A stretch of 64,000 nt of DNA, taken from positions 33,505 to 97,504 of the forward strand of contig NZ_JAMBOJ010000010.1 in the NCBI RefSeq assembly GCF_023715565.1. Reading direction: 5' to 3'. This document shows, one piece after another, positions 55,932 through 64,000 of the stretch (position 1 is the first letter of the stretch; each line of letters starts with the position of its first letter). The notes under the pieces were generated by a model. It saw nothing but the letters and a program-made list of their open reading frames with translations. It had not been told where the DNA came from and made no database searches. This DNA comes from Cytobacillus firmus. GTDB taxonomy: Bacteria > Bacillota > Bacilli > Bacillales > Cytobacillaceae. Position numbers and translations under genes: made by a program.

Positions 55932-56128
55932 GCACATACTTAGTGCATAAATCATCTACTATGAAAGAAATAATTATAAAAAATGAGGATTACTTTACCC
56001 AAACAGCGGCTGTCAACATTCTAACACGGAATTAGGTTATGTTAAAAGAAATAACCTATGTACATCGTACTGCCGGCAAGTAAATGGACGTAGGCAACAT
56101 CAGCAAAGTTACACTATACCATATTTGT

Positions 56129-57922
56129 TTACTGGTCTGCAGATCCCAATGGAGCAGTTTCTTGTTTATGATTAATGTTATAAACTTCTTTGACGATATC
56201 AGCAAAGAGCGGGTTTACTCCCCCTGTGTCTTCAGTAACCTCCAGATTTACAGTTACAAGGGCATATTTTGGATTTTTATACGGGAAGTAACCTGCGAAC
56301 CATTTATTGTGCAGTTGCTTTCCATCAGCCATTATGCCCGTTTCAGCTGTGCCGGATTTTCCGGCAACTTCGTAAGGAAGTTCTTTAAACCAGCGGCCGG
56401 TCCCTTCTTCATTAATTACAACTTCCCTTAGCAGTCTTTGAAGCTTCATAGCGGTAAACGGGGCAATTATTTCTCCCTGCAGCTTCTGTTTCTTGAATTC
56501 TATAAGAGATGTACTGTTTTTATATTCAATTTCTGAAGCAACCCGGACCATTTCTTTATCTCCTCCTCTGGCTATAGTTGCCATCATGTTGGCAACAGCA
56601 AGTGGAGTAGCTCTCACCTCATGCTGTCCAATTCCTGTCAGACCTGCAAAATTACTGTCCTTTTTAGCATCTTCAGACAGGAACACCCGTCCTTTTTCTT
56701 CATCCTGAAGTTGTTTAAAATCGCTGAAATGATAAATATCTCCCTCCCAGCTTACAGGACCTATTAAAGACAGTTTGTCTGCATACTGCTCAAGGAGATT
56801 CGGGTTAATATCTTTCAACTCCTTAGCAATGGAGGCAAATGTATTATTACAGCTCCTGGCAAAGCTCTCATCGAAATTCAGCATGCCATGCTGATATTTA
56901 AGATCCGGTTCCCCATTAATTTTCCTGCTGCAGTCAAATTGCAACTTAGGATCGTCCAGACCATGGTCAATTGCGGCTGCTGCCACCACCGTTTTAAAAA
57001 CCGATCCCATAATTTGCTGTTTAATCATATGATTAACCGTGCCTTTGCTTTTTTCTTCAAAAGGATTACTTTTATTAAGGGATGGACGCGACACCATTGC
57101 CAAGATTGAACTAGTCTCTATATCAAGCAGGATAATACCGCCTTTTTTAATCCCATGCTGATCCGCCAATTTTTCAGCCATCATCTGTAAATCATAATCC
57201 AAAGTTGTCCTAATATTGACTGGATAAAAGGGGTTTGCCGGCTCTACATATTTCACGTTGATGCCAAACAGCGGTCCGCCAGTCCCATCCACATGATAGA
57301 CAAGTTTTGAAGCCCCTTCAGGAAGCAGAAATTCATCAAAGCTCTTCTCCATCCCAGTAATGCCAATCATTGTGTCAGAAGATAGATCTTTGTCCGGGTA
57401 TCTTTCTTTAAGGACGGACTGATTCTGACCGGTAATTCCGATTAGCTGGGATGCAGGTTTCTCGGAACGGCTGTATTTCTTCTCAACAGCAAAGACACCC
57501 GGAATTTTCAAGTCATTGATTTTCTTCATTTGATCGAAAGACAGCTGAATGGGCTCCGGACTTCCAAATGCAAAAGGTTCTTTTGCATTCTCAATAGAAT
57601 GCCGCAATGAATACTCCGAAGCACCCGTAATTTCAGATACCTTTTTTATATCCCAATCCATTCTTGTGAGGAAAGGGAATAATATAAGAACAGATTTATT
57701 TTCAAATGTCATGGGATTACCGTTGCGATCAAGAAAATCCCCTCTCCCGGCATCGATAATCATTTCCTGGGATCGCTGACGGACACTCGCTTCAAGAAGA
57801 TTGATCTTCCTGCCAGTAAAATGCTCTGTTGAAACAAGCTGCAGCTGTATGAGCCTTCCCATAAGAAAGCAAATTACTATGAAACTAACGATTAGCCAGC
57901 CAACTGCCCTTTTTCTCCACAT
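56129..57922 (-). CDS. pbpI: penicillin-binding protein PbpI (YrrR), transpeptidase
   Basis: A 597-residue class B PBP from the ATG at 57922. One N-terminal membrane anchor (about 6-25), a PBP dimerisation domain, then the transpeptidase with SxxK in GSVFKTV (Ser307), SxN in SCNNT and KSGT in AGKSGTAETG. It cross-links peptidoglycan; in B. subtilis PbpI is expressed under sigma-F in the forespore. The ribosome site GAGGTG lies within a hairpin. Confidence 0.94.
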   Translation of the reverse strand: MWRKRAVGWLIVSFIVICFLMGRLIQLQLVSTEHFTGRKINLLEASVRQRSQEMIIDAGRGDFLDRNGNPMTFENKSVLILFPFLTRMDWDIKKVSEITGASEYSLRHSIENAKEPFAFGSPEPIQLSFDQMKKINDLKIPGVFAVEKKYSRSEKPASQLIGITGQNQSVLKERYPDKDLSSDTMIGITGMEKSFDEFLLPEGASKLVYHVDGTGGPLFGINVKYVEPANPFYPVNIRTTLDYDLQMMAEKLADQHGIKKGGIILLDIETSSILAMVSRPSLNKSNPFEEKSKGTVNHMIKQQIMGSVFKTVVAAAAIDHGLDDPKLQFDCSRKINGEPDLKYQHGMLNFDESFARSCNNTFASIAKELKDINPNLLEQYADKLSLIGPVSWEGDIYHFSDFKQLQDEEKGRVFLSEDAKKDSNFAGLTGIGQHEVRATPLAVANMMATIARGGDKEMVRVASEIEYKNSTSLIEFKKQKLQGEIIAPFTAMKLQRLLREVVINEEGTGRWFKELPYEVAGKSGTAETGIMADGKQLHNKWFAGYFPYKNPKYALVTVNLEVTEDTGGVNPLFADIVKEVYNINHKQETAPLGSADQ

Positions 57923-57955
57923 AAAAAACACCTCGTCAAAAGTCTTGACGAGGTT
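57923..57955 (-). terminator. hairpin covering the pbpI ribosome site
   Basis: CCTCGTCAA and TTGACGAGG form a perfect 9-bp stem; on the minus strand TGTTTTTT and then the pbpI ATG follow. The 3' arm contains the Shine-Dalgarno core GAGG. It can act as a greA terminator, as a translation block, or both. Confidence 0.75.
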
Positions 57956-57978
57956 TTCTGATTTCAAACCAGCTATTC

Positions 57979-58455
57979 TTATTTAATGGAAACAATGCGT
58001 ACGTTCATTTCTCCTCCAGGAGTCTGAACGGTAACTTCGTCTCCAACTGTACGGCCCATAAGGCTCTTGGCGATTGGAGAATCATTAGAGATTTTTCCTT
58101 CAAAAGGATCCGCCTCTGCACTTCCTACAATAGTGTAAGTTTCCTCGTCACCATCCGGAAGCTCTACGAACGTAACGGAACGGCCAAGTCCAACAATATC
58201 TCCGGCCATTTCTTCTTCTTGAATGATCTTAGCATTGCGGATCATATTTTCAAGAGTGGTAATCCGTCCTTCAACAAAAGCCTGCTCTTCTTTTGCTGAA
58301 TCATATTCTGAGTTCTCGGAAAGATCTCCGAAACTTCTTGCGATTTTTATACGTTCAACCACTTCTTTGCGCTTAACCGATTTTAAATAATCCAGTTCTT
58401 GCTCAAGTTTTTCTTTACCTGCCTGTGTCATTGGGAAAACTTTTTCTGTAGCCAA
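57979..58455 (-). CDS. greA: transcription elongation factor GreA
   Basis: A 158-residue protein from the TTG at 58455, nine bases after AAGGAG; a GTG at 58464 touches that site. The N-terminal coiled coil (about 10-75) has the acidic tip ([14 protein letters not shown]) that enters the RNA polymerase secondary channel to rescue backtracked complexes. The C-terminal FKBP-like domain is complete. Confidence 0.96.
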   Translation of the reverse strand: MATEKVFPMTQAGKEKLEQELDYLKSVKRKEVVERIKIARSFGDLSENSEYDSAKEEQAFVEGRITTLENMIRNAKIIQEEEMAGDIVGLGRSVTFVELPDGDEETYTIVGSAEADPFEGKISNDSPIAKSLMGRTVGDEVTVQTPGGEMNVRIVSIK

Positions 58456-58549
58456 AACCTTCACTCCTTCGAATTACACTTCCTGTAAAAGGATGTGTTC
58501 TATAATGTATGTACTTCTTTTTATCATATTTTCAGGAAAATGAACAGGA

Positions 58550-58574
58550 GCGCGTCCTTTGTTAAAGGGCGCGC
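58550..58574. other. GC-rich inverted repeat between udk and greA
   Basis: GCGCGTCCTTT and AAAGGGCGCGC pair with one G-U and a three-base loop. There is no T run, so terminator function for udk is uncertain. Confidence 0.4.
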
Positions 58575-58594
58575 AGATCATCTTTTTATATTGA

Positions 58595-58706
58595 CCGGCT
58601 CTGGAAGATTTAGCTGACGGTTATATTGAACCGGGACAAGCAATAGATCTTAAAAAGCCACTCGGTAAAAGGATAAATCCTATAGAACATTTTCAATGCT
58701 ATTGTT
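58595..58706 (+). pseudogene. possible decayed coding fragment
   Basis: The plus strand is open from 58595 past the udk stop and reads ALEDLADGYIEPGQAIDLKK in a protein-like composition, preceded by an in-frame stop and without a start or ribosome site. It may be the tail of a lost gene. I cannot name the parent. Confidence 0.25.
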
Positions 58707-59342
58707 TCATAAAAATGACTTTTGTTCAAGAATTGTTTGAATTTTTGTGACCATTAAATCGATCGCAACGTAATTATGCCCGCCTTCGGGAATAATGATG
58801 TCAGCATATCTTTTCGTCGGCTCAATAAATTGATTATGCATTGGCCGTACAACATTTACATATTGTTCAATGACTGAATCCATGGTGCGTCCCCGCTCTT
58901 TTATATCCCTGAATAAGCGGCGGATGATCCGCAGGTCGGCATCCGTATCTACATATAATTTCATGTCCATTAGATTACGGAGCCTCTCATCCTCAAGAAT
59001 CAGAATGCCTTCTAGGATGATGACATCCTTGGGTTCGACTTCAATTACTTCTTCAGACCTTGTATGCACGGCATAATCATACACAGGCTTTCTTATCGGC
59101 TCATATCTCAGCAGACTTTCAATATGTTCAATAAGCAGGTCGTTATCAAATGCAAGCGGATGGTCATAATTCGTTTTCAACCTCTCTTCAAAAGGCAGAT
59201 GAGTCTGATCCTTATAATAATAATCCTGTTCGATCATAAGGATTGAGTGCCCTTTGAATCGGTCATAAATCGCTTTAGTTACACTCGTTTTTCCTGAGCC
59301 GGAACCGCCGGCCACCCCAATTACAACGGGTTTGCGTTTCAT
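58707..59342 (-). CDS. udk: uridine kinase
   Basis: A 211-residue P-loop kinase with [13 protein letters not shown] (about 8-20), the substrate loop around YDHPLAFD and the Arg-rich lid [13 protein letters not shown]. It phosphorylates uridine and cytidine in pyrimidine salvage. The ribosome site is AAAGGAG. It follows trhP2 by 3 bases, so it is likely co-transcribed with the tRNA-modification genes. Confidence 0.97.
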   Translation of the reverse strand: MKRKPVVIGVAGGSGSGKTSVTKAIYDRFKGHSILMIEQDYYYKDQTHLPFEERLKTNYDHPLAFDNDLLIEHIESLLRYEPIRKPVYDYAVHTRSEEVIEVEPKDVIILEGILILEDERLRNLMDMKLYVDTDADLRIIRRLFRDIKERGRTMDSVIEQYVNVVRPMHNQFIEPTKRYADIIIPEGGHNYVAIDLMVTKIQTILEQKSFL

Positions 59343-59345
59343 TGA

Positions 59346-60614
59346 TTAGAGCTCCTTTCGCATCATGTTGTCAGGGTATACCGGCTTATCAACTTTAAAT
59401 TGAACAATTTGAAGCGGATGGCGCGCAGCATCAAGCTCATTGCCTTTTTCATCCCATATTTTATCGATGACTTGTGTAAAGTTTTCAATTTCAGGGCCGA
59501 AGAATTCTACTTCCTCTCCGGGCATAAATTTGTTTCTCTGCTGCAGGGTAACAATTTGTGTTTCCGGATTGTAATCCAGCACAAGCCCGACGAAGTCGAT
59601 ATTCGTCTTTTTGCTATGATTTCCAAACATTTGCTCTTTATACCCGGGAACCCCTTCAAAAAAGGCTGTCGCCGTTTCGCGGTTGGCACATTTATCAAGC
59701 TCTTCAAGCCATTCCTGCTTAATCTGGAAGTTGTCCGGATCTGCACAATAGGCATCAATCACTTTGCGGTACACGCTTACTACTGTTGCAATGTAATGGA
59801 TGGATTTCATGCGTCCTTCAATTTTTAAACTGTCAATTCCCAATTCGATCATACGCGGAATTGATTCAATCAGCTTAAGATCTTTAGGACTCATTGCAAA
59901 TGGAGCATCTCCTTCGCTGTATAAAGGAACTTCATTCTCTCCTTCAAGCTGATATAAATCATAATCCCAGCGGCAGGACTGGCAGCAGCCACCCCTGTTG
60001 GAATCACGTGCTGTCATATGGTTGCTGAGTGTGCAGCGCCCGGAGTAGGCAATACACATCGCCCCATGAATGAAGGTTTCAATTTCAATATCAACCTTCT
60101 CCTTCATTTCTTTGATTTCCTCCGCACTTGTTTCACGCGCAAGGACCACACGCTCCAATCCTTCTTCCTTCCAGAACTCGACTGCCTTCCAATTGGAGAG
60201 GGATTGCTGTGTGCTTAAATGAACTTCTATCTCAGGCGCGACACGACGGCAGGTTTCAATGATCAGCGGATCAGCTACAATGATTCCTGCAACTCCTGCT
60301 TCTTTAAGGCCCAGCAAATAATCCTCAAGACCATCAATATTCTCGTTATGAGCAAAAATATTGGTTGTAACATAAATCTTCGCTCCGTATTTTTTGGCGA
60401 ATTCGACGCCTTCTTTCATTTCTTCAAAAGTGAAGTTGCCTGCGTTTGAACGAAGGCCATATTCCTGTCCGCCGATAAACACAGCGTCGGCACCATAGTG
60501 AACGGCAATCTTCAGCTTTTCAAGGTTCCCAGCCGGAGCAAGCAATTCAGGTTTTTTTACAATGACCCGTTTGCCGTTGACAATTTCGGAAATTTTTTCT
60601 TTTACCGCTGCCAT
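59346..60614 (-). CDS. trhP2: U32-family tRNA hydroxylation protein TrhP2 (YrrO)
   Basis: A 422-residue peptidase-U32-type protein with the iron-sulphur cysteine set in AMCIAYSGRCTLSN and GGCCQSCRW (about 190-215). In B. subtilis YrrN and YrrO use prephenate to hydroxylate U34 of certain tRNAs to ho5U. It lies next to trhP1 and trmR, the genes for the same pathway. Confidence 0.94.
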   Translation of the reverse strand: MAAVKEKISEIVNGKRVIVKKPELLAPAGNLEKLKIAVHYGADAVFIGGQEYGLRSNAGNFTFEEMKEGVEFAKKYGAKIYVTTNIFAHNENIDGLEDYLLGLKEAGVAGIIVADPLIIETCRRVAPEIEVHLSTQQSLSNWKAVEFWKEEGLERVVLARETSAEEIKEMKEKVDIEIETFIHGAMCIAYSGRCTLSNHMTARDSNRGGCCQSCRWDYDLYQLEGENEVPLYSEGDAPFAMSPKDLKLIESIPRMIELGIDSLKIEGRMKSIHYIATVVSVYRKVIDAYCADPDNFQIKQEWLEELDKCANRETATAFFEGVPGYKEQMFGNHSKKTNIDFVGLVLDYNPETQIVTLQQRNKFMPGEEVEFFGPEIENFTQVIDKIWDEKGNELDAARHPLQIVQFKVDKPVYPDNMMRKEL

Positions 60615-60649
60615 AGAGCTTCCTCCTCTTTCATTTTCATATAGTCAAA

Positions 60650-61579
60650 TTAGTAGACAGTTTCCTTAAAGAAGAATCCGGTATCAAGCGGACGATTCGC
60701 CGGCTGAATTTCTTCAACTTCAGTGAGAAGACCATCTTTTATTTCATCGTATTGGTCCGGATCTTCGACACATAGATCAATAGCTTTTCTATAAAGTTTA
60801 GTCACTTCAGCAATATACTCAGGAGTTTTTAATATCCCGTCTATTTTAAATGAATCAATGCCTGCTTCAATCATTTCCTGCAGTTCATCTATAATGCAGA
60901 TGTCATTAGGACTCATGATATGAGTGCCATTTTCATCTTCAAAAATCGGGTATTTATTTTCCCGTTCCTTGTCGTGAAGGAACATATTTTTTTCCTGTTT
61001 GCGGTTTTCCACTTCCAGTGCTTTCCCCTGGTATTCATAATAATTGCCCAGCAAGGAGCGCTTTGATTGGAACATGGCAGTCATACCATGAACCTGCACC
61101 TCAATTTCCACCTCGGCATTCTTTTTTATTTCAATGATGGCATCCATATTAATCTCTCTTGCCAAGACTGCACGTTTTGCACCTTTTCTGCCCCAATAGT
61201 TGCATGTATACCAGTTTGTGGCAGTAGTTTCTGTATTCCAATGGAGTTTCATGTCCGGCGCAGCAGAGCGGGCGGCCATTAATACAGCAGGGTCTCCAAA
61301 TATAATTGCATCAGCTTTTATTTGTTTCAGGAAACTGATATAACCTTCAAGTTCAGGCACTTTATCATTATGAAATAAAGCATTCATCGCCACATACACT
61401 TTTTTTCCATGCTTGTGTGCAAGTTCAACCGCTTCTTTCACATCTTCCCTTGTGAATTCCCCTGCAAGTCTCAGTCCATATCGCTGTTCTCCCACAACAA
61501 AGGCATCGGCACCTGCAGACACAAGGAGCCCTATATCTTCAACACTTGTTGGCGTTACCAACAGTTCAGGTTTTTTCAT
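60650..61579 (-). CDS. trhP1: U32-family tRNA hydroxylation protein TrhP1 (YrrN)
   Basis: A 309-residue relative of TrhP2 from the ATG at 61579 with AGAGGTGAT upstream; a GTG at 61588 is open. It has the same barrel start (KPELLVTPTSVEDIG) but lacks the cysteine cluster of TrhP2 (here AMFQSKRSLLGN), which fits a partner subunit. It is 35 bases from trhP2 and 5 bases from trmR. Confidence 0.93.
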   Translation of the reverse strand: MKKPELLVTPTSVEDIGLLVSAGADAFVVGEQRYGLRLAGEFTREDVKEAVELAHKHGKKVYVAMNALFHNDKVPELEGYISFLKQIKADAIIFGDPAVLMAARSAAPDMKLHWNTETTATNWYTCNYWGRKGAKRAVLAREINMDAIIEIKKNAEVEIEVQVHGMTAMFQSKRSLLGNYYEYQGKALEVENRKQEKNMFLHDKERENKYPIFEDENGTHIMSPNDICIIDELQEMIEAGIDSFKIDGILKTPEYIAEVTKLYRKAIDLCVEDPDQYDEIKDGLLTEVEEIQPANRPLDTGFFFKETVY

Positions 61580-61584
61580 TATAA

Positions 61585-62223
61585 TCACCTCTTTTTACTA
61601 ATTGCCATGCCATCCCCAACAGGTAAAATAACTGTATGATATTCAGGATGACTCATTAACCATTTATTAAATACATCAATTTTTCTAACCATATTCCGGA
61701 TACGTTTATTTTCTATATTTGATTCACAAACAAGGCCTTTGAAAAGGACATTGTCTGTAATAATTACGCCGCCATTTGTGAGAAATCGTGAATAGATTTC
61801 AAAGAACCGCTGATATTGGCCTTTTGCAGCATCAATAAATATAGCATCATAAGGTCCGTGCTTTTCAACGTCTTCTTCGACTTCCAGGGCATCTCCCTTA
61901 ATGATGAAGATTTGCTCCTTTTTCCCGGCTTCTTCTATATACTTTTCAGCAAGCTCGTATCGGTCCGCATCGCGTTCAATCGTAACAACTTTCGATTCAG
62001 GAACTGTGAAGGCCATTCTGAGTGCTGAATAGCCGATTGCCGTGCCTACTTCGAGTATCCTTTTCGGTTTTTGAATACGCAAAAGCTGAAGCATCGCTTC
62101 GATTCCTGCCAGCTCCATAATTGGAACATTGTGCTCTTTGGCGTACTGCTCCATTTTGTCCAGTAACTGGGGTCTACCAGGTATTATTTCCTCTATATAT
62201 GCATGCAGCTTATTGTTCATCAA
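61585..62223 (-). CDS. trmR: tRNA 5-hydroxyuridine methyltransferase TrmR (YrrM)
   Basis: A 212-residue O-methyltransferase with the SAM motif LEVGTAIGYSALRMA, the metal/catalytic block FIDAAKGQYQ and ITDNVLFKG. TrmR methylates ho5U34 to mo5U34, the step after TrhP1/TrhP2. The frame starts at a TTG (62223) followed by ATG (62220); GAGGTGAT lies upstream and favours either. Confidence 0.94.
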   Translation of the reverse strand: MMNNKLHAYIEEIIPGRPQLLDKMEQYAKEHNVPIMELAGIEAMLQLLRIQKPKRILEVGTAIGYSALRMAFTVPESKVVTIERDADRYELAEKYIEEAGKKEQIFIIKGDALEVEEDVEKHGPYDAIFIDAAKGQYQRFFEIYSRFLTNGGVIITDNVLFKGLVCESNIENKRIRNMVRKIDVFNKWLMSHPEYHTVILPVGDGMAISKKR

Positions 62224-62445
62224 GCTAGCATCACCTCAATCGGATGGAATTTTATTGTCAATCTGCGGATTTAAGAGAAACTCAGATCTCAGCCGCTTTT
62301 TTATTTAGACATGAAAAAATAGCGTTCACAGATAGGATGTAAAAATGCGCTGTGCTGCATTCCGGCTAGATGAGCCTGTATCCATGCTTGTCCGTGATTC
62401 ACGCTATCGCGAAGCTTATATAAAACACCTGATCTATTTTACCAT

Positions 62446-62490
62446 AAGTAAATGGGGAATGCTATATCTGCACATTCCCCTTTACCAATT
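62446..62490 (-). terminator. hairpin after mltG
   Basis: GTAAATGGGGAATG and CATTCCCCTTTAC form a long stem with an 11-base loop, two bases from the mltG stop. No clean T run, so strength is uncertain. Confidence 0.5.
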
Positions 62491-63623
62491 TAATTATTTG
62501 AGATATGCTGCGCCTTTTTCTGATTATGCTCATCCAGCGTCCTGGAGAAAAGAACTTCTCCTGATGATGTAGCAAGGAAGTAAAGGTAATCTGTTTCTGC
62601 AGGCACCAATGCTGCTTCAATTGAAGAAACACCTGCATTTGAAATTGGCCCGGGCGTCAGTCCAGGGTACTTATATGTGTTGTATGGTGAGTCGATCTCT
62701 AAGTCTTTATATAGGACTCTTGATTTATGTTCACCATGTGCATACAGGACCGTTGGATCTGTCTGGAGTGGCATCCCTGTGTCAATCCGGTTGTAGAAAA
62801 CACTCGCAATCTGATCACGGTCTACTTTCGCAGTTGCTTCTTCCTCTATGAGCGATGCCATTGTCAATAATTTGTGCGGAGTGTATTCCTGCTTCTCCAT
62901 ATCACCGCTATACTTTTCCATAACTGATTCCGTTTTATCAAGCATAACTTTGACAATTTCTTCTATAGTCGGATCTTCTTTGTAAAAAGGATAGGTTGCC
63001 GGGAATAAGTATCCCTCAAGAGGATATTTAATATTCTCACCCAGGATTTCCTTTGTAAGCAAATCAGGATATTCTGCCATTAAAGATTTAATAAAAGCTT
63101 CTTCATTAAGTTTTTTCAAAACATCTTCAGGTTTTTTTTCAGTTTTTTCTGCAATGATTCCCGCTATCTGCTCAAGCTGTTTTCCCTCAGGAATGGTGAT
63201 CTTGAAAGCTACTTCTTCCATTACCTTACCTGTTTTCAAGCTATCAAGGATCTCCTTCATATTCATGGAAGGCTTCAATTCATATTCTCCTGCCATGAAT
63301 CCAGCTTCATTTTTAAACTTCACATAATATTTAAATACACGTGCATCCCTGATAATTCCATTTTCTTCAAGCACAGTGCCGATTCCCGTCACAGATGACC
63401 CGATTGGTATCTCGACTTTTTTCGGCTTATTATTATCGGGATCAACAGGCTTTAATGCTGAATTAATATAAAAATATCCGCCGCCGAGCACTGCAGCAGC
63501 TGAGATTAATAATATAATTGCAACTATCAGTACAATTTTACGTACTACTTTTGCTTCGCCTTGGCGCTCAATCATTTTTTCCCGTATTATTTCTTTTTTC
63601 CCTTTTTGATCGTCTGCCGACAT
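62490..63623 (-). CDS. mltG: endolytic transglycosylase MltG
   Basis: A 377-residue protein from the ATG at 63623 with GGGGGG upstream. A cytoplasmic N-terminus, one membrane anchor (about 28-50), a LysM-like region and the YceG/MltG catalytic domain with the glutamate block MASLIEEEATAKVDRDQIASVF and QTDPTVLYA. MltG cuts nascent peptidoglycan strands and sets glycan length. Equivalent to yrrL of B. subtilis. Confidence 0.95.
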   Translation of the reverse strand: MSADDQKGKKEIIREKMIERQGEAKVVRKIVLIVAIILLISAAAVLGGGYFYINSALKPVDPDNNKPKKVEIPIGSSVTGIGTVLEENGIIRDARVFKYYVKFKNEAGFMAGEYELKPSMNMKEILDSLKTGKVMEEVAFKITIPEGKQLEQIAGIIAEKTEKKPEDVLKKLNEEAFIKSLMAEYPDLLTKEILGENIKYPLEGYLFPATYPFYKEDPTIEEIVKVMLDKTESVMEKYSGDMEKQEYTPHKLLTMASLIEEEATAKVDRDQIASVFYNRIDTGMPLQTDPTVLYAHGEHKSRVLYKDLEIDSPYNTYKYPGLTPGPISNAGVSSIEAALVPAETDYLYFLATSSGEVLFSRTLDEHNQKKAQHISNN

Positions 63624-63873
63624 CACATATCCCCCCGTTAAAAAAGACGTTGGCTTCCTTGGAAATTAACTAGCATGTTTTATTGCCAACTGGCCTAAGA
63701 ACTCGTATTTTCTTATTATTTCTGAGACATCACGGGCTTATTATACTATATTTTCTTTTGTAAGTCGCAGGATATTACAAAAACCAAAAGGATCCGCCAT
63801 TTTTTTCCACGATTTGCACTTTAGCTTATTCAGCTCCGGCCGAAAAAAGAAACAAATAAAAAACTGGCCCGGG

Positions 63874-64000
63874 TGGTCTTGTCCCTGTCAAGTAGACAAC
63901 ATAAAAAGCTAAGCAGTGAGCGCGTGTCGATATTCTATCGGCGCGCGTTTCTTTAGTTTCTTTTGTCTGCGTTTGTAATTGTAATGGTAAATGTAATCCT
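63874..64000 (-). mobile_element. terminal part of an IS3-family insertion sequence
   Basis: The minus strand encodes the last 29 codons of an IS3-type OrfB, including DYIYHYNYKRRQKKLK and the typical P-x-EYR near the end, with a stop at 63909. Beyond it GTCCCTGTCAAGTAGACA (63881-63898) looks like the terminal inverted repeat. The rest of the element lies outside the window. Confidence 0.75.
63909..64000 (-). CDS. IS3-family transposase OrfB, C-terminal fragment (window edge)
   Basis: About 29 residues visible, ending EYRHALTA and a TAG stop. The pattern Y-x-H-Y-N-x-K-R-x-Q-x-K-L followed by P-x-E-Y-R is that of the IS3-family integrase core end. Whether the gene is intact cannot be seen here. 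Confidence 0.75.
   Translation of the reverse strand, partial: DYIYHYNYKRRQKKLKKRAPIEYRHALTA

Noticed and set aside
62224..62445. Possible RNA element between trmR and mltG
   Set aside because: No conserved riboswitch or T-box features could be found; only short imperfect repeats.

Overview
The window is a chromosomal segment of a low-GC, endospore-forming Bacillaceae bacterium. It carries spoIIP, gpr, sigK, yqfC/yqfD, sda and a late-competence comE cluster, in an order very close to the Bacillus subtilis yqfF-to-yrrL region. A Cytobacillus/Mesobacillus-type species is plausible, but the sequence alone does not fix the genus. Most genes are on the minus strand. There are no rRNA or tRNA genes, no CRISPR array and no riboswitch that I recognise.

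Layout. 1-4195: pgpH (partial), phoH, yqfD and yqfC. 4222-13315: an insertion of about 9.1 kb bounded by an 11-bp direct repeat. It carries a large serine recombinase, a small serine resolvase and six cargo genes of unknown function. 13341-17036: yqfB, floA, nfeD, yqeY and rpsU, the upstream half of the run that the insertion split. 17269-20414: the plus-strand phosphate-type transporter yqeW, then deoC and mtaB. 20421-30274: rsmE, prmA, the CIRCE-controlled hrcA-grpE-dnaK-dnaJ group, hemW and lepA. 30471-33755: yqxA, spoIIP, gpr and rpsT. 33844-40048: holA, yqzM, comEC, comEB, comEA and divergent comER. 40124-45192: the tightly overlapping yqeG-yqeH-aroE-yhbY-nadD-yqeK-rsfS-yqeM operon. 45478-47486: DnaA boxes and sda, then psd and pssA. 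47524-51297: pepF, two small genes and a beta-propeller lipoprotein. 51323-53787: uninterrupted sigK, a cluster of micro-genes including yrzI, and yrhC. 53904-63623: mtnN, yrzA, yrrS, pbpI, greA, udk, trhP2, trhP1, trmR and mltG. 63909-64000: the tail of an IS3-family transposase.

How the genes work together. Heat-shock repressor HrcA controls its own operon through CIRCE. The tRNA/rRNA modification enzymes MtaB, RsmE and TrmR/TrhP1/TrhP2 sit beside translation factors (LepA, RsfS, YqeH, PrmA, S20, S21). Trans-membrane engulfment (SpoIIP), spore germination protease (Gpr), the late mother-cell sigma factor (SigK) and the Sda checkpoint tie the region to sporulation.

The most interesting object is the 4222-13315 element. 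It separates yqfB from the sporulation gene yqfC exactly in the intergenic gap, has a large serine recombinase at its left end as skin-like elements do, puts a terminator across the incoming operon, and supplies a sigma-E-like promoter pointing into yqfC. Its cargo (two tandem terpenoid-cyclase-fold proteins, a start-stop-coupled zinc-ribbon/partner pair, and a protein with an RxxxxH HEPN-like motif) looks like accessory, possibly defence, content.
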